Source of the DNA: Agathobaculum ammoniilyticum
GTDB lineage: Bacteria; Bacillota; Clostridia; Oscillospirales; Butyricicoccaceae
NCBI RefSeq assembly: GCF_025567315.1
Contig: NZ_JAOQJE010000017.1
Span: forward strand, 1-40,328
Length of the DNA: 40,328 bases
Reading direction: 5' to 3'
The translations under genes and the position numbers were made by a program. The stretch's first letter is position 1. Every line of letters begins with the position of its first letter. The notes under the pieces were generated by a model. It searched no databases, was not told the origin of the DNA, and saw only the letters and a program-made list of their open reading frames with translations. Positions 1 to 7,461 of the stretch are shown piece by piece.

Positions 1-219
1 ATCCAGGCCGAGCTGATGGGCGACGCCAAGAGCCTGATCGGCATTGTCGAGGGCGATGCCATTCCCAAGCTGTTCATCCCCAAACTGCTCGACTACTACA
101 AAAAGGGCATGTTCCCGTTTGATAAACTGATCAAGTTCTATCCGTTCGAGCAGATCAACGAAGCGTTTGAGGAGTCCGGCTCCGGCAAGTGCATCAAGGC
201 GGTATTGAAGATGCTGTAG
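1..219 (+). CDS. Zinc-type alcohol dehydrogenase, C-terminal fragment (5' end outside window)
   Basis: Reading frame 1 is open from the first base to a stop at 217-219, giving the last 72 residues of a protein that began before the window. The sequence has the end of a medium-chain NAD(P)-dependent alcohol dehydrogenase: a KGMFPFDKLIKFYPF stretch followed by INEAFEES and a basic-hydrophobic tail (KCIKAVLKML). In this family the segment 'L-I-x-x-Y-x-F-x-x-I-N-x-A' closes the catalytic domain after the Rossmann fold; aryl-alcohol dehydrogenase-like members show this pattern. The cofactor-binding and zinc-binding parts are not in view, so the substrate cannot be judged. A strong hairpin follows 75 bases later. 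The family assignment is fairly secure, the exact activity is not. Confidence 0.75.
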   Translation: MQAELMGDAKSLIGIVEGDAIPKLFIPKLLDYYKKGMFPFDKLIKFYPFEQINEAFEESGSGKCIKAVLKML

Positions 220-293
220 GAAATCCTGTTGGGCGTTAGAATCACGGCACGCATAGATGGGGCGCGCTTGTTGATAATAGAAATATGTATAGA

Positions 294-329
294 AAATGGA
301 GGGATGCTTTATGAAGCATCCCTCCATTT
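294..329. terminator. Hairpin, likely bidirectional terminator
   Basis: Two perfect 16-base arms (294-309 and 314-329) enclose the loop TATG. The stem carries the GGAGGGATGC/GCATCCCTCC core flanked by A and T runs on the two sides, so it can end transcription of the alcohol dehydrogenase from the left and of the decayed minus-strand gene from the right. The T run is short (ATTTATT). Confidence 0.75.
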
Positions 330-341
330 ATTGCCGCATTC

Positions 342-766
342 TTACTTCTTCTTACCTGTCTGGTCGTTGTCGGGTATGTATCCCTTGGGTCCCAACAATA
401 TCCTGTCAAGCGATGTATGCGTTCCCTTGAACAGTTCTGTCAGGAGCTTATTTGCATCCTCGATCGGGATACCCTGGTGGTTCTCGATCAAGTAGCGGTA
501 AGCAAGGTGGACAAGATTTCGTTTGCTGAGTGCCATACCCTCTCAGTCCCAACAGATACTCAGATACCGTTATACTGAATCCTATGCCGATAAAGAGCAT
601 AACAAGCAATTGCAAGGTTACATTTTTTGCAAAGTTCTTTTTCACTGTAACCTTTCGCTTCGAGCAGATAGCAAAAGACTTCGCGAAAGCTCCATGTAGT
701 CAGTTGGATCTCCGCGCTATATTGCTGCAACTCTTTACAAAGCTGCGATATATCACGGCCGTCCAA
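342..766 (-). pseudogene. Decayed XRE/HTH-type regulator gene
   Basis: Three minus-strand frames hold consecutive pieces of what looks like one protein. The first piece (766 down to about 610) reads LCKELQQYSAEI, then FREVFCYLLEAKGYSEKELC, which resembles the opening of a helix-turn-helix domain. The second piece (about 610 to 536), in another frame, reads MLFIGIGFSITVSEYLLGLRGY, the helical segment that follows the HTH in these firmicute regulators. The third piece (536 to 342) reads ALSKRNLVHLAYRYLIENHQ, then IPIEDANKLL. The second and third pieces join across one frameshift inside the bases of GGGTATGGCACTC near 536. Between the first and second pieces the recognition helix seems deleted as well as frameshifted. 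The 64-residue last piece has its own ATG but no convincing ribosome binding site. Function of the original gene is unknown. Confidence 0.6.
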
Positions 767-1207
767 TTACGCGATGCCAATCAGTTAAGTTTCAATGTTC
801 CGATGCCGGAGGTGTGATAAAACTGCGGTTTTGCTATGGCTTCAGCTTTGGGACAGAGATAAGCTGCCATACACATCACCTCCGCTCAGAATCATGGCCG
901 TTGGTATTTCCGTGATGCCTCCAGCACAGGAACGCGGTCTTTTCTTCCGGCAGTGAGCAGACGCGCACTGTCATCTCTTACCTTTACACTGCTATAATTC
1001 TTACTTGTTGCAAGCCATTTCTGTTTAACAACTTCTTGGTGCGGTATTTATAACCTTACAGCGCCTGTAAAAGTACACCTTTTCGGCACTTTCGGTTTAT
1101 GGGAAGAAAGGTGTGCTTTCGGCCAAATTACCGCTGGACCTGGAAGCAAAACCGCGGGGCCGAAAAGCCGCCAAAAGTTCGGAAAACGCTGAATTCCGCT
1201 TGCGTGG
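767..1207. other. Gene-poor stretch with decayed coding traces
   Basis: No intact gene is visible. On the minus strand a frame around 900-1040 reads KWLATSKNYSSVKVRDDSAR, and a short frame near 780-870 preceded by GGAGGTG starts MAAYLCPKAEA; both stop early. They look like leftovers of an old inserted element but cannot be assigned. Confidence 0.4.
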
Positions 1208-1408
1208 TCATGGCATGGTCTGCCGGTCTACCCATGCAAGGACTTTGTCTTTGGGCGCCAATTTACGTTTGCCGATGTGGAGCGTGGGGAAGTCTGCGCG
1301 ATTCATCAACTGGTACGCGCTCGCGCGCGAGATGCCAAGCAGTGCGGCAAGCTGCTCGGCGTTCGGCACGTCAGAATAGTCCTCATATGCCATCCGTTTC
1401 ATATTCAT
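1208..1408 (-). CDS. Small HTH DNA-binding protein, excisionase-like
   Basis: A 66-residue protein with a MerR/excisionase-type winged-helix pattern: VPNAEQLAALLGISRASAYQ is the helix-turn-helix (residues about 14-33), followed by LMNRADFPTLHIGKRKLAPK, where the FP-x-L-H-I-G-K-R stretch is the typical wing, and a final helix KVLAWVDRQ. Such proteins bind DNA next to integrase genes or act as small transcription factors. The start at 1408 sits directly behind an AGAGGGG ribosome binding site; the second ATG at 1402 has better spacing (about 8 bases) and may be the true start. No integrase is visible nearby, but both flanks hold decayed genes, so this could be a survivor of an excised or decayed mobile element. 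The fold call is firm, the role is inferred. Confidence 0.75.
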   Translation of the reverse strand: MNMKRMAYEDYSDVPNAEQLAALLGISRASAYQLMNRADFPTLHIGKRKLAPKDKVLAWVDRQTMP

Positions 1409-1496
1409 CCCCTCTTTTTGCAGAGGGAACAGGCAGGAGAGGAAAACATGGGGAATGGAACGAACTCCTGTTCCGTTTCCAGCATGTGTGGATAAT

Positions 1497-1963
1497 CCTT
1501 TTCTCTATCTGCTGGTTATGCAGCTTGCGCCGCTGCTTGTCAAAAGCTTCTACAATATTGCTCCTTCGATTGCCACTGATTTCCGCGATGAGCTGGACAA
1601 GGTCAGGACAGATGTGCAACGCTTCTGTTCGATTGCCTGAGCCCGGAAACGGAGGATATTTACCGCCGGTACTGGGAGATCTGGAAACGTACACCGATGC
1701 GCTTACCCTCTGTTCGCACGAATATGAAAAAGCAAGACCTGCCGGGATGCTGGTGCCGCGTGTGTCTACCAGAAAAAGCTGCTCGGAAACCCGATCCCCC
1801 GCGCCTAAAGCCGTGCTTACAAGACGCACAACGCCTGCATCCGCTACGGCACGATGACGCGGGAAAATTCAATGCATGGACGGCAGAGGCGAAAAAGCAT
1901 CGGGATGCGTGCCGGAATGGGGAAATCTCTCTGGATGCTTTTGAAGCGTGGCTGAAAAAGTGA
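1497..1963 (+). pseudogene. Broken gene of unknown function, C-terminal part recognisable as coding
   Basis: Protein-like text runs on through several frames. About 1500-1640 reads FLYLLVMQLAPLLVKSFYNI, then an amphipathic FRDELDKVRTDVQRF. About 1632-1720 reads SPETEDIYRRYWEIWKRTP. About 1765-1803 reads YQKKLLGNPIPRA, and after an in-frame TAA, AYKTHNACIRYGTMTRE. A one-base shift then leads to FNAWTAEAKKHRDACRNGE, ISLDAFEAWLKK and a stop at 1963. The tail resembles the C-terminus of uncharacterised cysteine-containing firmicute proteins with an 'F-x-x-W...R-d-x-C-x-x-G-E-I-s-x-x-x-F-x-x-W-L' pattern. At least three frameshifts and one stop make it a pseudogene. I cannot name the family. Confidence 0.5.
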
Positions 1964-2612
1964 AGCAGTACCGATGCTGTGGCTGCAGTTGCGTAGATGA
2001 GAAATATCCGCATGTGCTTTTCAATTATTTATTGCACTAAAATCATATATCAGATGGTGTGATGGCATATCTGAGAATTGGGATATGCCAGACCATGTTC
2101 TTTCCCATTTTAGCGAGATGGAAATGACACGGTGGGTTATAGACTTCATATAAGGAGGATACAGAAGATAACAGCCGAAATGAATACAGCGGAAAACGAT
2201 GTGGATGAATTTTGGTGACGTAGAAGTATCTATGCCTCGGGATTGTAAGAGCGAGTTTGTGCTGTGACGATAGCGTAATACAATGCCAATAGGAGCTCAA
2301 CCGCCCGCTGCGGATATGAATGTCGGAACATAGTGTCGCATTGTATGACCGTATCAGGAATAACACCACGATGTATAGGGCAGGGACAAAGCGTTTTACC
2401 TGTTTGTAAAATGCGTTGGCCCTGCCCCTATCATCTCCGCAGCACAGCAATCTGTGATCGAGATGGAGGGGCATCGGCTGATATGGATGTATTTGGAAGT
2501 GGGCTTTATGCAGTTTTAATACAAATTGGATTTTCTTTATCTTTCCGTAAGGTGAGGGATGATATTTATATTTTGCACGAGAGAATACGCGCTTTATAAA
2601 GGAGGGGGACAT
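1964..2612. other. Non-coding or decayed stretch upstream of kdpD
   Basis: About 650 bases without a credible gene; open frames on both strands lack ribosome binding sites and family-like sequence. The last 100 bases before kdpD are AT-rich and should hold its promoter, but I see no clear -35/-10 pair. Confidence 0.45.
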
Positions 2613-5297
2613 ATGGAAAAGGGAACTGTTTCATCCGGCCGGGATCTGCCGGCAAAGCAGGGCCGATTAAAAATTTTTTTTGGCTATGCGGCAGGTGTGG
2701 GAAAAACCTATGCAATGCTGGAAGCAGCCCATCAGGCGCAGCGGGAAGGCATTGACGTTGTCGTGGGTTATGTGGAACCGCATGCACGGCCGGATACGCT
2801 GGCGCTGCTGGAGGGTCTGGAGACCCTGTCCAATAAAGAGATTGCATACAAGGGGATCACACTGAAGGAACTGGATCTGGACCGCGCGCTGCAGAGGAAG
2901 CCTCAGCTGATTCTGGTAGATGAGCTGGCGCATAATAACGCACCGGGCAGCCGCCATACCAAGCGGTATCAGGATGTAGAGGAGCTTCTGCAGGCGGGGA
3001 TCAATGTCTATACTACGGTCAATGTCCAGCATCTGGAATCGCTGAACGATCTGGTGTCTTCAATCACAGGGGTGATGGTAAACGAACGCATTCCTGACCA
3101 TGTATTTGACCGTGCCAATCAGGTTGAACTGGTGGACATTGAACCGGAAGCGTTGGTCAAGCGTCTGGAGGAGGGGAAAGTATACCGGGAGCGTCAGGCA
3201 AAACGGGCGTTGAGCCATTTTTTCACAACGGAAAATCTGGCCGCGCTGCGCGAGATCGCCATGCGCAGGACAGCGGATCAGCTCAACCGCGCCGCACTGC
3301 ATGAGGGAAAAGAAAAATCAGCCAGGGCAGGGGAACATATTCTGCTTTGCCTTTCCTCGGCGCCATCCAATGCGAAGGTAATCCGTACTGCGGCGCGGAT
3401 GGCGGATGCGTTCCACAGCGGGTTTACCGCGCTCTTTGTGCAAACCCCGGGAACAAAAGAGCTATCGGGAGAAAATATTAAACGCCTGCGGAGCAATCTC
3501 AGGCTTGCAGAGCAGCTGGGGGCGCAGATTGCGACCGTGTATGGCGCTGATCCGGCGGAACAGATTGCGGAATATGCAAGGGTCAGCGGCATCACTAAGA
3601 TTGTGATGGGGCGGATGAATCACCGGCAGAATCCGCTGCTCGGCAGAAAAGGGTTGGCGGACCGCCTGATTGAGCTGACAGATCTGGATGTGTATATTAT
3701 TCCGGACCGGCAGCCGCTCTACAAAAAAACATTTCATAAGTCCCGAATGCCCAAAGAACGGTTTACATGGAAAAGCACGGGGAGCATACTCCTGTGCCTG
3801 CTGGTTTCTACCATGGTAGGAGCCTTGTTTTATAACGCGGGCTTCAGTGAGTCGAATATTATAACAGTCTACATTCTGGGCGTGCTGATAGCCGCAGTCT
3901 GGACCGGCAGCCACATTTATGGCGCGGCCTGTTCTTTTTTCAGTGTTGCGGCGTTTAATTACTTTTTCACAGAGCCGCAGCTCACCTTTCAGGTGAACGA
4001 CCCAAGCTATCCGGTAACATTTATAATCATGCTTTTTTCCAGCATGATTGCCAGCTCGCTCGCAAGCAGGGTGAAAGAGCAGGCTCGCCTTGCTGCGCAA
4101 AAAGGTTATTATACGGAACTGCTTCTGGAAAGCAGCCAGAAATTACAGCAAGGACGTACCGAGTGGGACTGCCTGAGACTGACGGCTGAGCAATTGAACC
4201 GTCTGTTCGACCGCCCGATTCTTTACGCTTTGAGTGAATCGGGCAAGGAGCTCGTGTTCCGGATTGAACCGGCAGATGAAGAGAGAACCTTGGCGGAGCT
4301 AAGCGCAGAGGAGATGGCCGTTGCCGGATGGGTGCAAAAAAACAATAAGCATGGGGGCGCGACGACCAATACGCTGCCGAACTCCAAATGGCTGTTTTTA
4401 TCCGTGCGCGGATCGCAGGGTGTCATGGGAATCGTCGGCATCCCGGTTGTGGGGTACTCGGTTCCGGATGCCTTTGAGAAGAACCTGATGATCGCTCTCC
4501 TGAGCGAATGCGGCCTTAGCCAGGAAAGAATCCGGCTGGAAGAGGAGAAAAACAGGGCCGCCCTCCAGACGCAGAAAGAGCGGCTGCAGGCCAGCCTGCT
4601 TCGTGCGGTTTCCCATGATTTACGGACGCCTCTTACCAACATCAACGGTAGCGCGAGCATTTTGATGCAAAATGAGGACAAGCTGCCTCGGGAATCCAGA
4701 AAAAAACTGTATACTTTGATCCATGACGACACCAATTGGCTTATCAACATGACAGAAAACCTGTTGGTTGCCACGCAGCTGGAGACGGATAAGGAGAACT
4801 TCAAAATGACGCCCGAGCTGCTGGATGATCTGTTCCGCTCGGCGGTATCCCGGCTGGGCAGGAGGCTGGCGGATCATCATATTGCCGTGCAGATGGATGA
4901 CCCGATGCTCATGGTTTCGGTGAATGCACAGCTGGTCGAGCGAGTACTCGTGAATCTGATGGATAATGCGATCCAGTATACGCCAAAAGGCTCCAACATC
5001 ACCTTGCGTGGATACAGGAAGGACGATATGGCGCATATCATCGTAGCGGATGACGGGCCGGGTATTCCGGAGGAAGCGAAAAAGCATTTGTTTGATATGT
5101 TTTATACGGTCGGCCAGGGAAAAGCCGACTGCCAGAGGGGGCTGGGGATCGGTCTGGGCCTCTGCCAGTCAATTGTTTCGTTGCACGGGGGACAATTAAC
5201 GATATCGGATAACCGCCCCACCGGCACAATTTTTCAATTTACGCTTCCGGTTTTCCGGACGGATCGGACAGAAAGGCCGGAAATCCGGATTGGATGA
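2613..5297 (+). CDS. kdpD: Sensor histidine kinase KdpD (copy 1)
   Basis: An 894-residue membrane histidine kinase that senses potassium limitation or ionic stress and controls kdp expression through KdpE. Domains in order: the KdpD N-terminal domain with Walker A GYAAGVGKT (24-32) and the family block DELAHNN followed by RHTKRYQDVEELL; a Usp-like domain (about 240-370); four closely spaced membrane helices (about 390-490, ending in NYFFTEPQLTF); a GAF-like region; then HisKA with the phospho-acceptor H668 in SHDLRTPLTN and an HATPase domain with DNAIQYTP, DDGPGIP and GLGIGLGLC boxes. The ATG at 2613 is chosen because AAAGGAGGGGG precedes it and it starts just before the conserved domain; an upstream in-frame ATG at 2559 has no such site. 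No response regulator gene follows it; the only KdpE is 11 kb downstream after a second KdpD. Confidence 0.95.
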   Translation: MEKGTVSSGRDLPAKQGRLKIFFGYAAGVGKTYAMLEAAHQAQREGIDVVVGYVEPHARPDTLALLEGLETLSNKEIAYKGITLKELDLDRALQRKPQLILVDELAHNNAPGSRHTKRYQDVEELLQAGINVYTTVNVQHLESLNDLVSSITGVMVNERIPDHVFDRANQVELVDIEPEALVKRLEEGKVYRERQAKRALSHFFTTENLAALREIAMRRTADQLNRAALHEGKEKSARAGEHILLCLSSAPSNAKVIRTAARMADAFHSGFTALFVQTPGTKELSGENIKRLRSNLRLAEQLGAQIATVYGADPAEQIAEYARVSGITKIVMGRMNHRQNPLLGRKGLADRLIELTDLDVYIIPDRQPLYKKTFHKSRMPKERFTWKSTGSILLCLLVSTMVGALFYNAGFSESNIITVYILGVLIAAVWTGSHIYGAACSFFSVAAFNYFFTEPQLTFQVNDPSYPVTFIIMLFSSMIASSLASRVKEQARLAAQKGYYTELLLESSQKLQQGRTEWDCLRLTAEQLNRLFDRPILYALSESGKELVFRIEPADEERTLAELSAEEMAVAGWVQKNNKHGGATTNTLPNSKWLFLSVRGSQGVMGIVGIPVVGYSVPDAFEKNLMIALLSECGLSQERIRLEEEKNRAALQTQKERLQASLLRAVSHDLRTPLTNINGSASILMQNEDKLPRESRKKLYTLIHDDTNWLINMTENLLVATQLETDKENFKMTPELLDDLFRSAVSRLGRRLADHHIAVQMDDPMLMVSVNAQLVERVLVNLMDNAIQYTPKGSNITLRGYRKDDMAHIIVADDGPGIPEEAKKHLFDMFYTVGQGKADCQRGLGIGLGLCQSIVSLHGGQLTISDNRPTGTIFQFTLPVFRTDRTERPEIRIG

Positions 5298-5307
5298 ATA
5301 TTTATTT

Positions 5308-5364
5308 CTTGTTAATGCCGGCCCGGTTTTCTTAATCCCCGCTTATTATATTTTGCTGTATTAT
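5308..5364 (+). promoter_or_regulatory. Putative kdp operon promoter with CTTAAT repeats
   Basis: The 148-base gap between kdpD and the first small kdp ORF holds GTTAAT (5311-5316), CTTAAT (5331-5336) and CTTATT (5342-5347); the last two are spaced 11 bases apart, the spacing expected for direct half-sites of an OmpR/PhoB-family regulator such as KdpE. A possible -10 is TATTAT (5359-5364) without a good -35, which fits an activator-dependent promoter. Downstream, GCCAG-CTGCA-CTGGC can form a small hairpin around 5390-5405. This is inference from pattern only. Confidence 0.4.
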
Positions 5365-5445
5365 CCTATGGAAGCAAAATAAAAAGCCTGCCAGCTGCAC
5401 TGGCTGTTGGCAGCGGGCGCGTGATGCAGAAAGGAGAAATAAACC

Positions 5446-5544
5446 ATGATGGATTGTTTGATGGTTGCAACGCTTCTGGCCTGTTTCGGTCTGGTGTGGC
5501 TGCTGATCAAATGGTGCGGCAAGCAAGTCGAGAACGATGAATAA
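5446..5544 (+). CDS. Small membrane protein at the head of the kdp operon
   Basis: A 32-residue ORF starting MMDCLMVATLL, with one hydrophobic helix (about residues 6-22, ending VWLLIKW) and a short charged tail KQVENDE. It has a good ribosome binding site, AGAAAGGAGAAA, eight to ten bases before the ATG pair at 5446/5449, and it ends 14 bases before kdpF. Small ORFs of this size are often found directly before kdpF/kdpA in other bacteria, where they are annotated only as hypothetical. By position it may be a second accessory subunit of the KdpFABC complex or a leader peptide coupling translation. Its coding status rests on the ribosome site, the clean helix and the operon position. Confidence 0.6.
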   Translation: MMDCLMVATLLACFGLVWLLIKWCGKQVENDE

Positions 5545-5558
5545 GGGGGAATAAACCT

Positions 5559-5642
5559 GTGAGTATGCTGTTGATCGGACTTGTTGTCCTGCTGCTGGGC
5601 GCATACCTTGTCTATGCGCTGGTGCATCCGGAGAAATTTTGA
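5559..5642 (+). CDS. kdpF: K+-transporting ATPase subunit KdpF
   Basis: A 27-residue single-helix protein, VSMLLIGLVVLLLGAYLVYA then LVHPEKF. The pattern of a hydrophobic helix followed by L-x-x-P-E-x-F is the KdpF signature; KdpF sits beside KdpA in the membrane and stabilises the KdpFABC pump. Translation most likely begins at GTG 5559, since AGGGGGA lies about nine bases ahead; ATG 5565 would leave the site too far away. It precedes kdpA by 33 bases and is part of the same operon. Confidence 0.85.
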   Translation: MSMLLIGLVVLLLGAYLVYALVHPEKF

Positions 5643-5675
5643 TTCCGGGAGATAAAAGAAAAGGAGGAACCAGCA

Positions 5676-7445
5676 ATGCTTCAATTGCTTTTGACGATTA
5701 TCATTTTTTTGATCATCGTCATCCCTGTGGGACGGTATATGTACCATATTTCCATAGGGGCTCATACATTTGCCGATCCGGTGTTTGACCGCGTAGACGG
5801 TGTCATCTACCGTATCGGCGGGGTCGATCCGAAGAAAGGGATGAACTGGAAACAATACGCGCTTGCGCTGGTTGGCACAAACGCGGTCATGGTGTTCATC
5901 GGATACCTGATCCTGCGCATCCAGTCTATCGGGCTGTTCAATCCGAACGGGATTGAAGGCATGGAGCCGACCCTTTCGTTTAACACGATCATTAGCTTTA
6001 TGACGAACACCAATCTGCAGCACTACTCGGGTGAGAGCGGCCTGAGCTATCTCTCCCAGATGCTGGTCATTATCTTTATGATGTTCGTCTCCGCATCGAG
6101 CGGCTACGCCGCCTGCGTCGCGTTTATCCGCGGCCTCGCCGGCAAGACAAAGGACAACGTCGGCAACTTCTTCGCGGATCTGGTGCGCATCACAACCCGC
6201 ATTATGATCCCGTTCTCGGTTGTTGGCGGCCTGCTGCTGGTTTGGCAGGGCGTTCCGCAGAACTTTGATGCGAATGTCGTTGTCGAAACTATCGAAGGCA
6301 CCTTCCAGACCATCGCAATGGGTCCGATCGCGGCGCTTGAGATCATCAAGCACCTCGGTACGAACGGCGGCGGCTTCCTCGGCGCGAATTCGACAACACC
6401 GCTGGAGAACCCGACCATCCTGTCCAACCTGATCGAGCTTTACTCCATGATGCTCATGCCGGGCGCCTGTGTTATCACCTTTGGTAAGATGGTGCGTGAC
6501 CGCAAGCAGGCGGCAATGGAAGCGGCTGGCCAGAACAGCGTCACCGCGCCTGCCCTGAACGAGGGCCGCAGCCTGACTGCGCGCATCTATGGCCGCGAGG
6601 GCCGCAGCATTTTCCTTGCAATGGGCCTCATCTTCATCATCGGCCTGTCGGTATGCTTCTGGGCGGAAAGTCAGGGTAACCCGGCGCTTGCAAACGCCGG
6701 CCTGAACCAGTCGATGGGCAGCATGGAGGGCAAGGAAGTGCGCTTCGGTATCGCGCAGTCCGCGATGTTCACGACCACGACCACCTCGTTCACAACCGGT
6801 ACGGTCAACAACATGCATGATACGCTGACCCCGCTCGGCGGCATGATCCCGTTGCTGCATATGATGCTGAACGTCGTCTTCGGCGGCAAGGGCGTCGGCC
6901 TGATGAACATGATTATGTACGCAATCCTTGCGGTATTCATCTGTGGCCTGATGATCGGCCGTACCCCGGAATACCTCGGCAAGAAAATCGAAGGCCGTGA
7001 GATGAAGCTCACTGCATTGTGCATCATCATCCATCCGATGCTGATTCTGGCGTTTTCCGCGTTGGCGGTTGCAACGCCGGGCGGTATGGAGGGCATCACC
7101 AATCCGGGCTATCATGGCCTGAGTCAGGTGCTGTATGAATACGCATCCTCCGCCGCGAATAATGGTTCCGGCTTTGAAGGTCTGGCAGATAATACTTATT
7201 TCTGGAATATTACAGCCGGCCTTGCGATGTTCTTTGGCCGCTATCTGTCCATTGTAATCCAGCTGGCTATTGCAGGCTCGCTGATGAAAAAGCGCTTTGT
7301 CAGTGAATCTACCGGCACGCTGCATACCGACACACTGTCGTTTGCCATTATTCTGGTATTTGTTGTTTATATTTTTGCTGCGCTGACTTTCTTACCTGCG
7401 CTGGCGTTGGGCCCCATCGCAGAGCACCTGACGCTGTGGAGTTAA
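5676..7445 (+). CDS. kdpA: K+-transporting ATPase subunit A, KdpA
   Basis: A 589-residue membrane protein, the channel-like subunit of the Kdp pump that selects and passes potassium. It shows the family's four-fold pore repeats: F-x-T-N-T-N-L-Q-H-Y-S-G near residue 110, GTNGGGF near residue 230, TTTTTSFTTGTVNNMHDTL near residue 370 and NNGSGFEGL near residue 490, each a selectivity-filter segment between hydrophobic helices. It also has the opening PVGRYM and FDRVDGVIYRIGGVDP. Length is slightly above the enterobacterial protein (about 557). AAAAGGAGG lies eight bases before the ATG. It is followed after 16 bases by kdpB. The codon use is more GC-rich than in kdpD, as in kdpB and kdpC, which suggests high expression or a separate origin. 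Confidence 0.97.
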   Translation: MLQLLLTIIIFLIIVIPVGRYMYHISIGAHTFADPVFDRVDGVIYRIGGVDPKKGMNWKQYALALVGTNAVMVFIGYLILRIQSIGLFNPNGIEGMEPTLSFNTIISFMTNTNLQHYSGESGLSYLSQMLVIIFMMFVSASSGYAACVAFIRGLAGKTKDNVGNFFADLVRITTRIMIPFSVVGGLLLVWQGVPQNFDANVVVETIEGTFQTIAMGPIAALEIIKHLGTNGGGFLGANSTTPLENPTILSNLIELYSMMLMPGACVITFGKMVRDRKQAAMEAAGQNSVTAPALNEGRSLTARIYGREGRSIFLAMGLIFIIGLSVCFWAESQGNPALANAGLNQSMGSMEGKEVRFGIAQSAMFTTTTTSFTTGTVNNMHDTLTPLGGMIPLLHMMLNVVFGGKGVGLMNMIMYAILAVFICGLMIGRTPEYLGKKIEGREMKLTALCIIIHPMLILAFSALAVATPGGMEGITNPGYHGLSQVLYEYASSAANNGSGFEGLADNTYFWNITAGLAMFFGRYLSIVIQLAIAGSLMKKRFVSESTGTLHTDTLSFAIILVFVVYIFAALTFLPALALGPIAEHLTLWS

Positions 7446-7461
7446 GGAGGAGAATGGAACT

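Noticed and set aside
1099..1857. A 252-codon plus-strand frame over the excisionase-like gene and the broken gene
   Set aside because: It has no ribosome binding site and low-complexity, arginine- and serine-rich text; it crosses the better supported minus-strand HTH gene.
5298..5445. Possible c-di-AMP (ydaO-type) riboswitch ahead of the kdp operon
   Set aside because: The leader is short and I could not find the conserved riboswitch blocks; only a small hairpin is visible. A covariance-model search would settle it.
5361..7325. A 654-codon open frame on the minus strand, antisense to kdpA (and similar long ones antisense to kdpB, uxaE and the condensation-domain gene)
   Set aside because: The encoded text is rich in H, R, Q and D with no family-like motifs or ribosome binding site; it is the mirror of GC-rich codon use in the real gene on the other strand.
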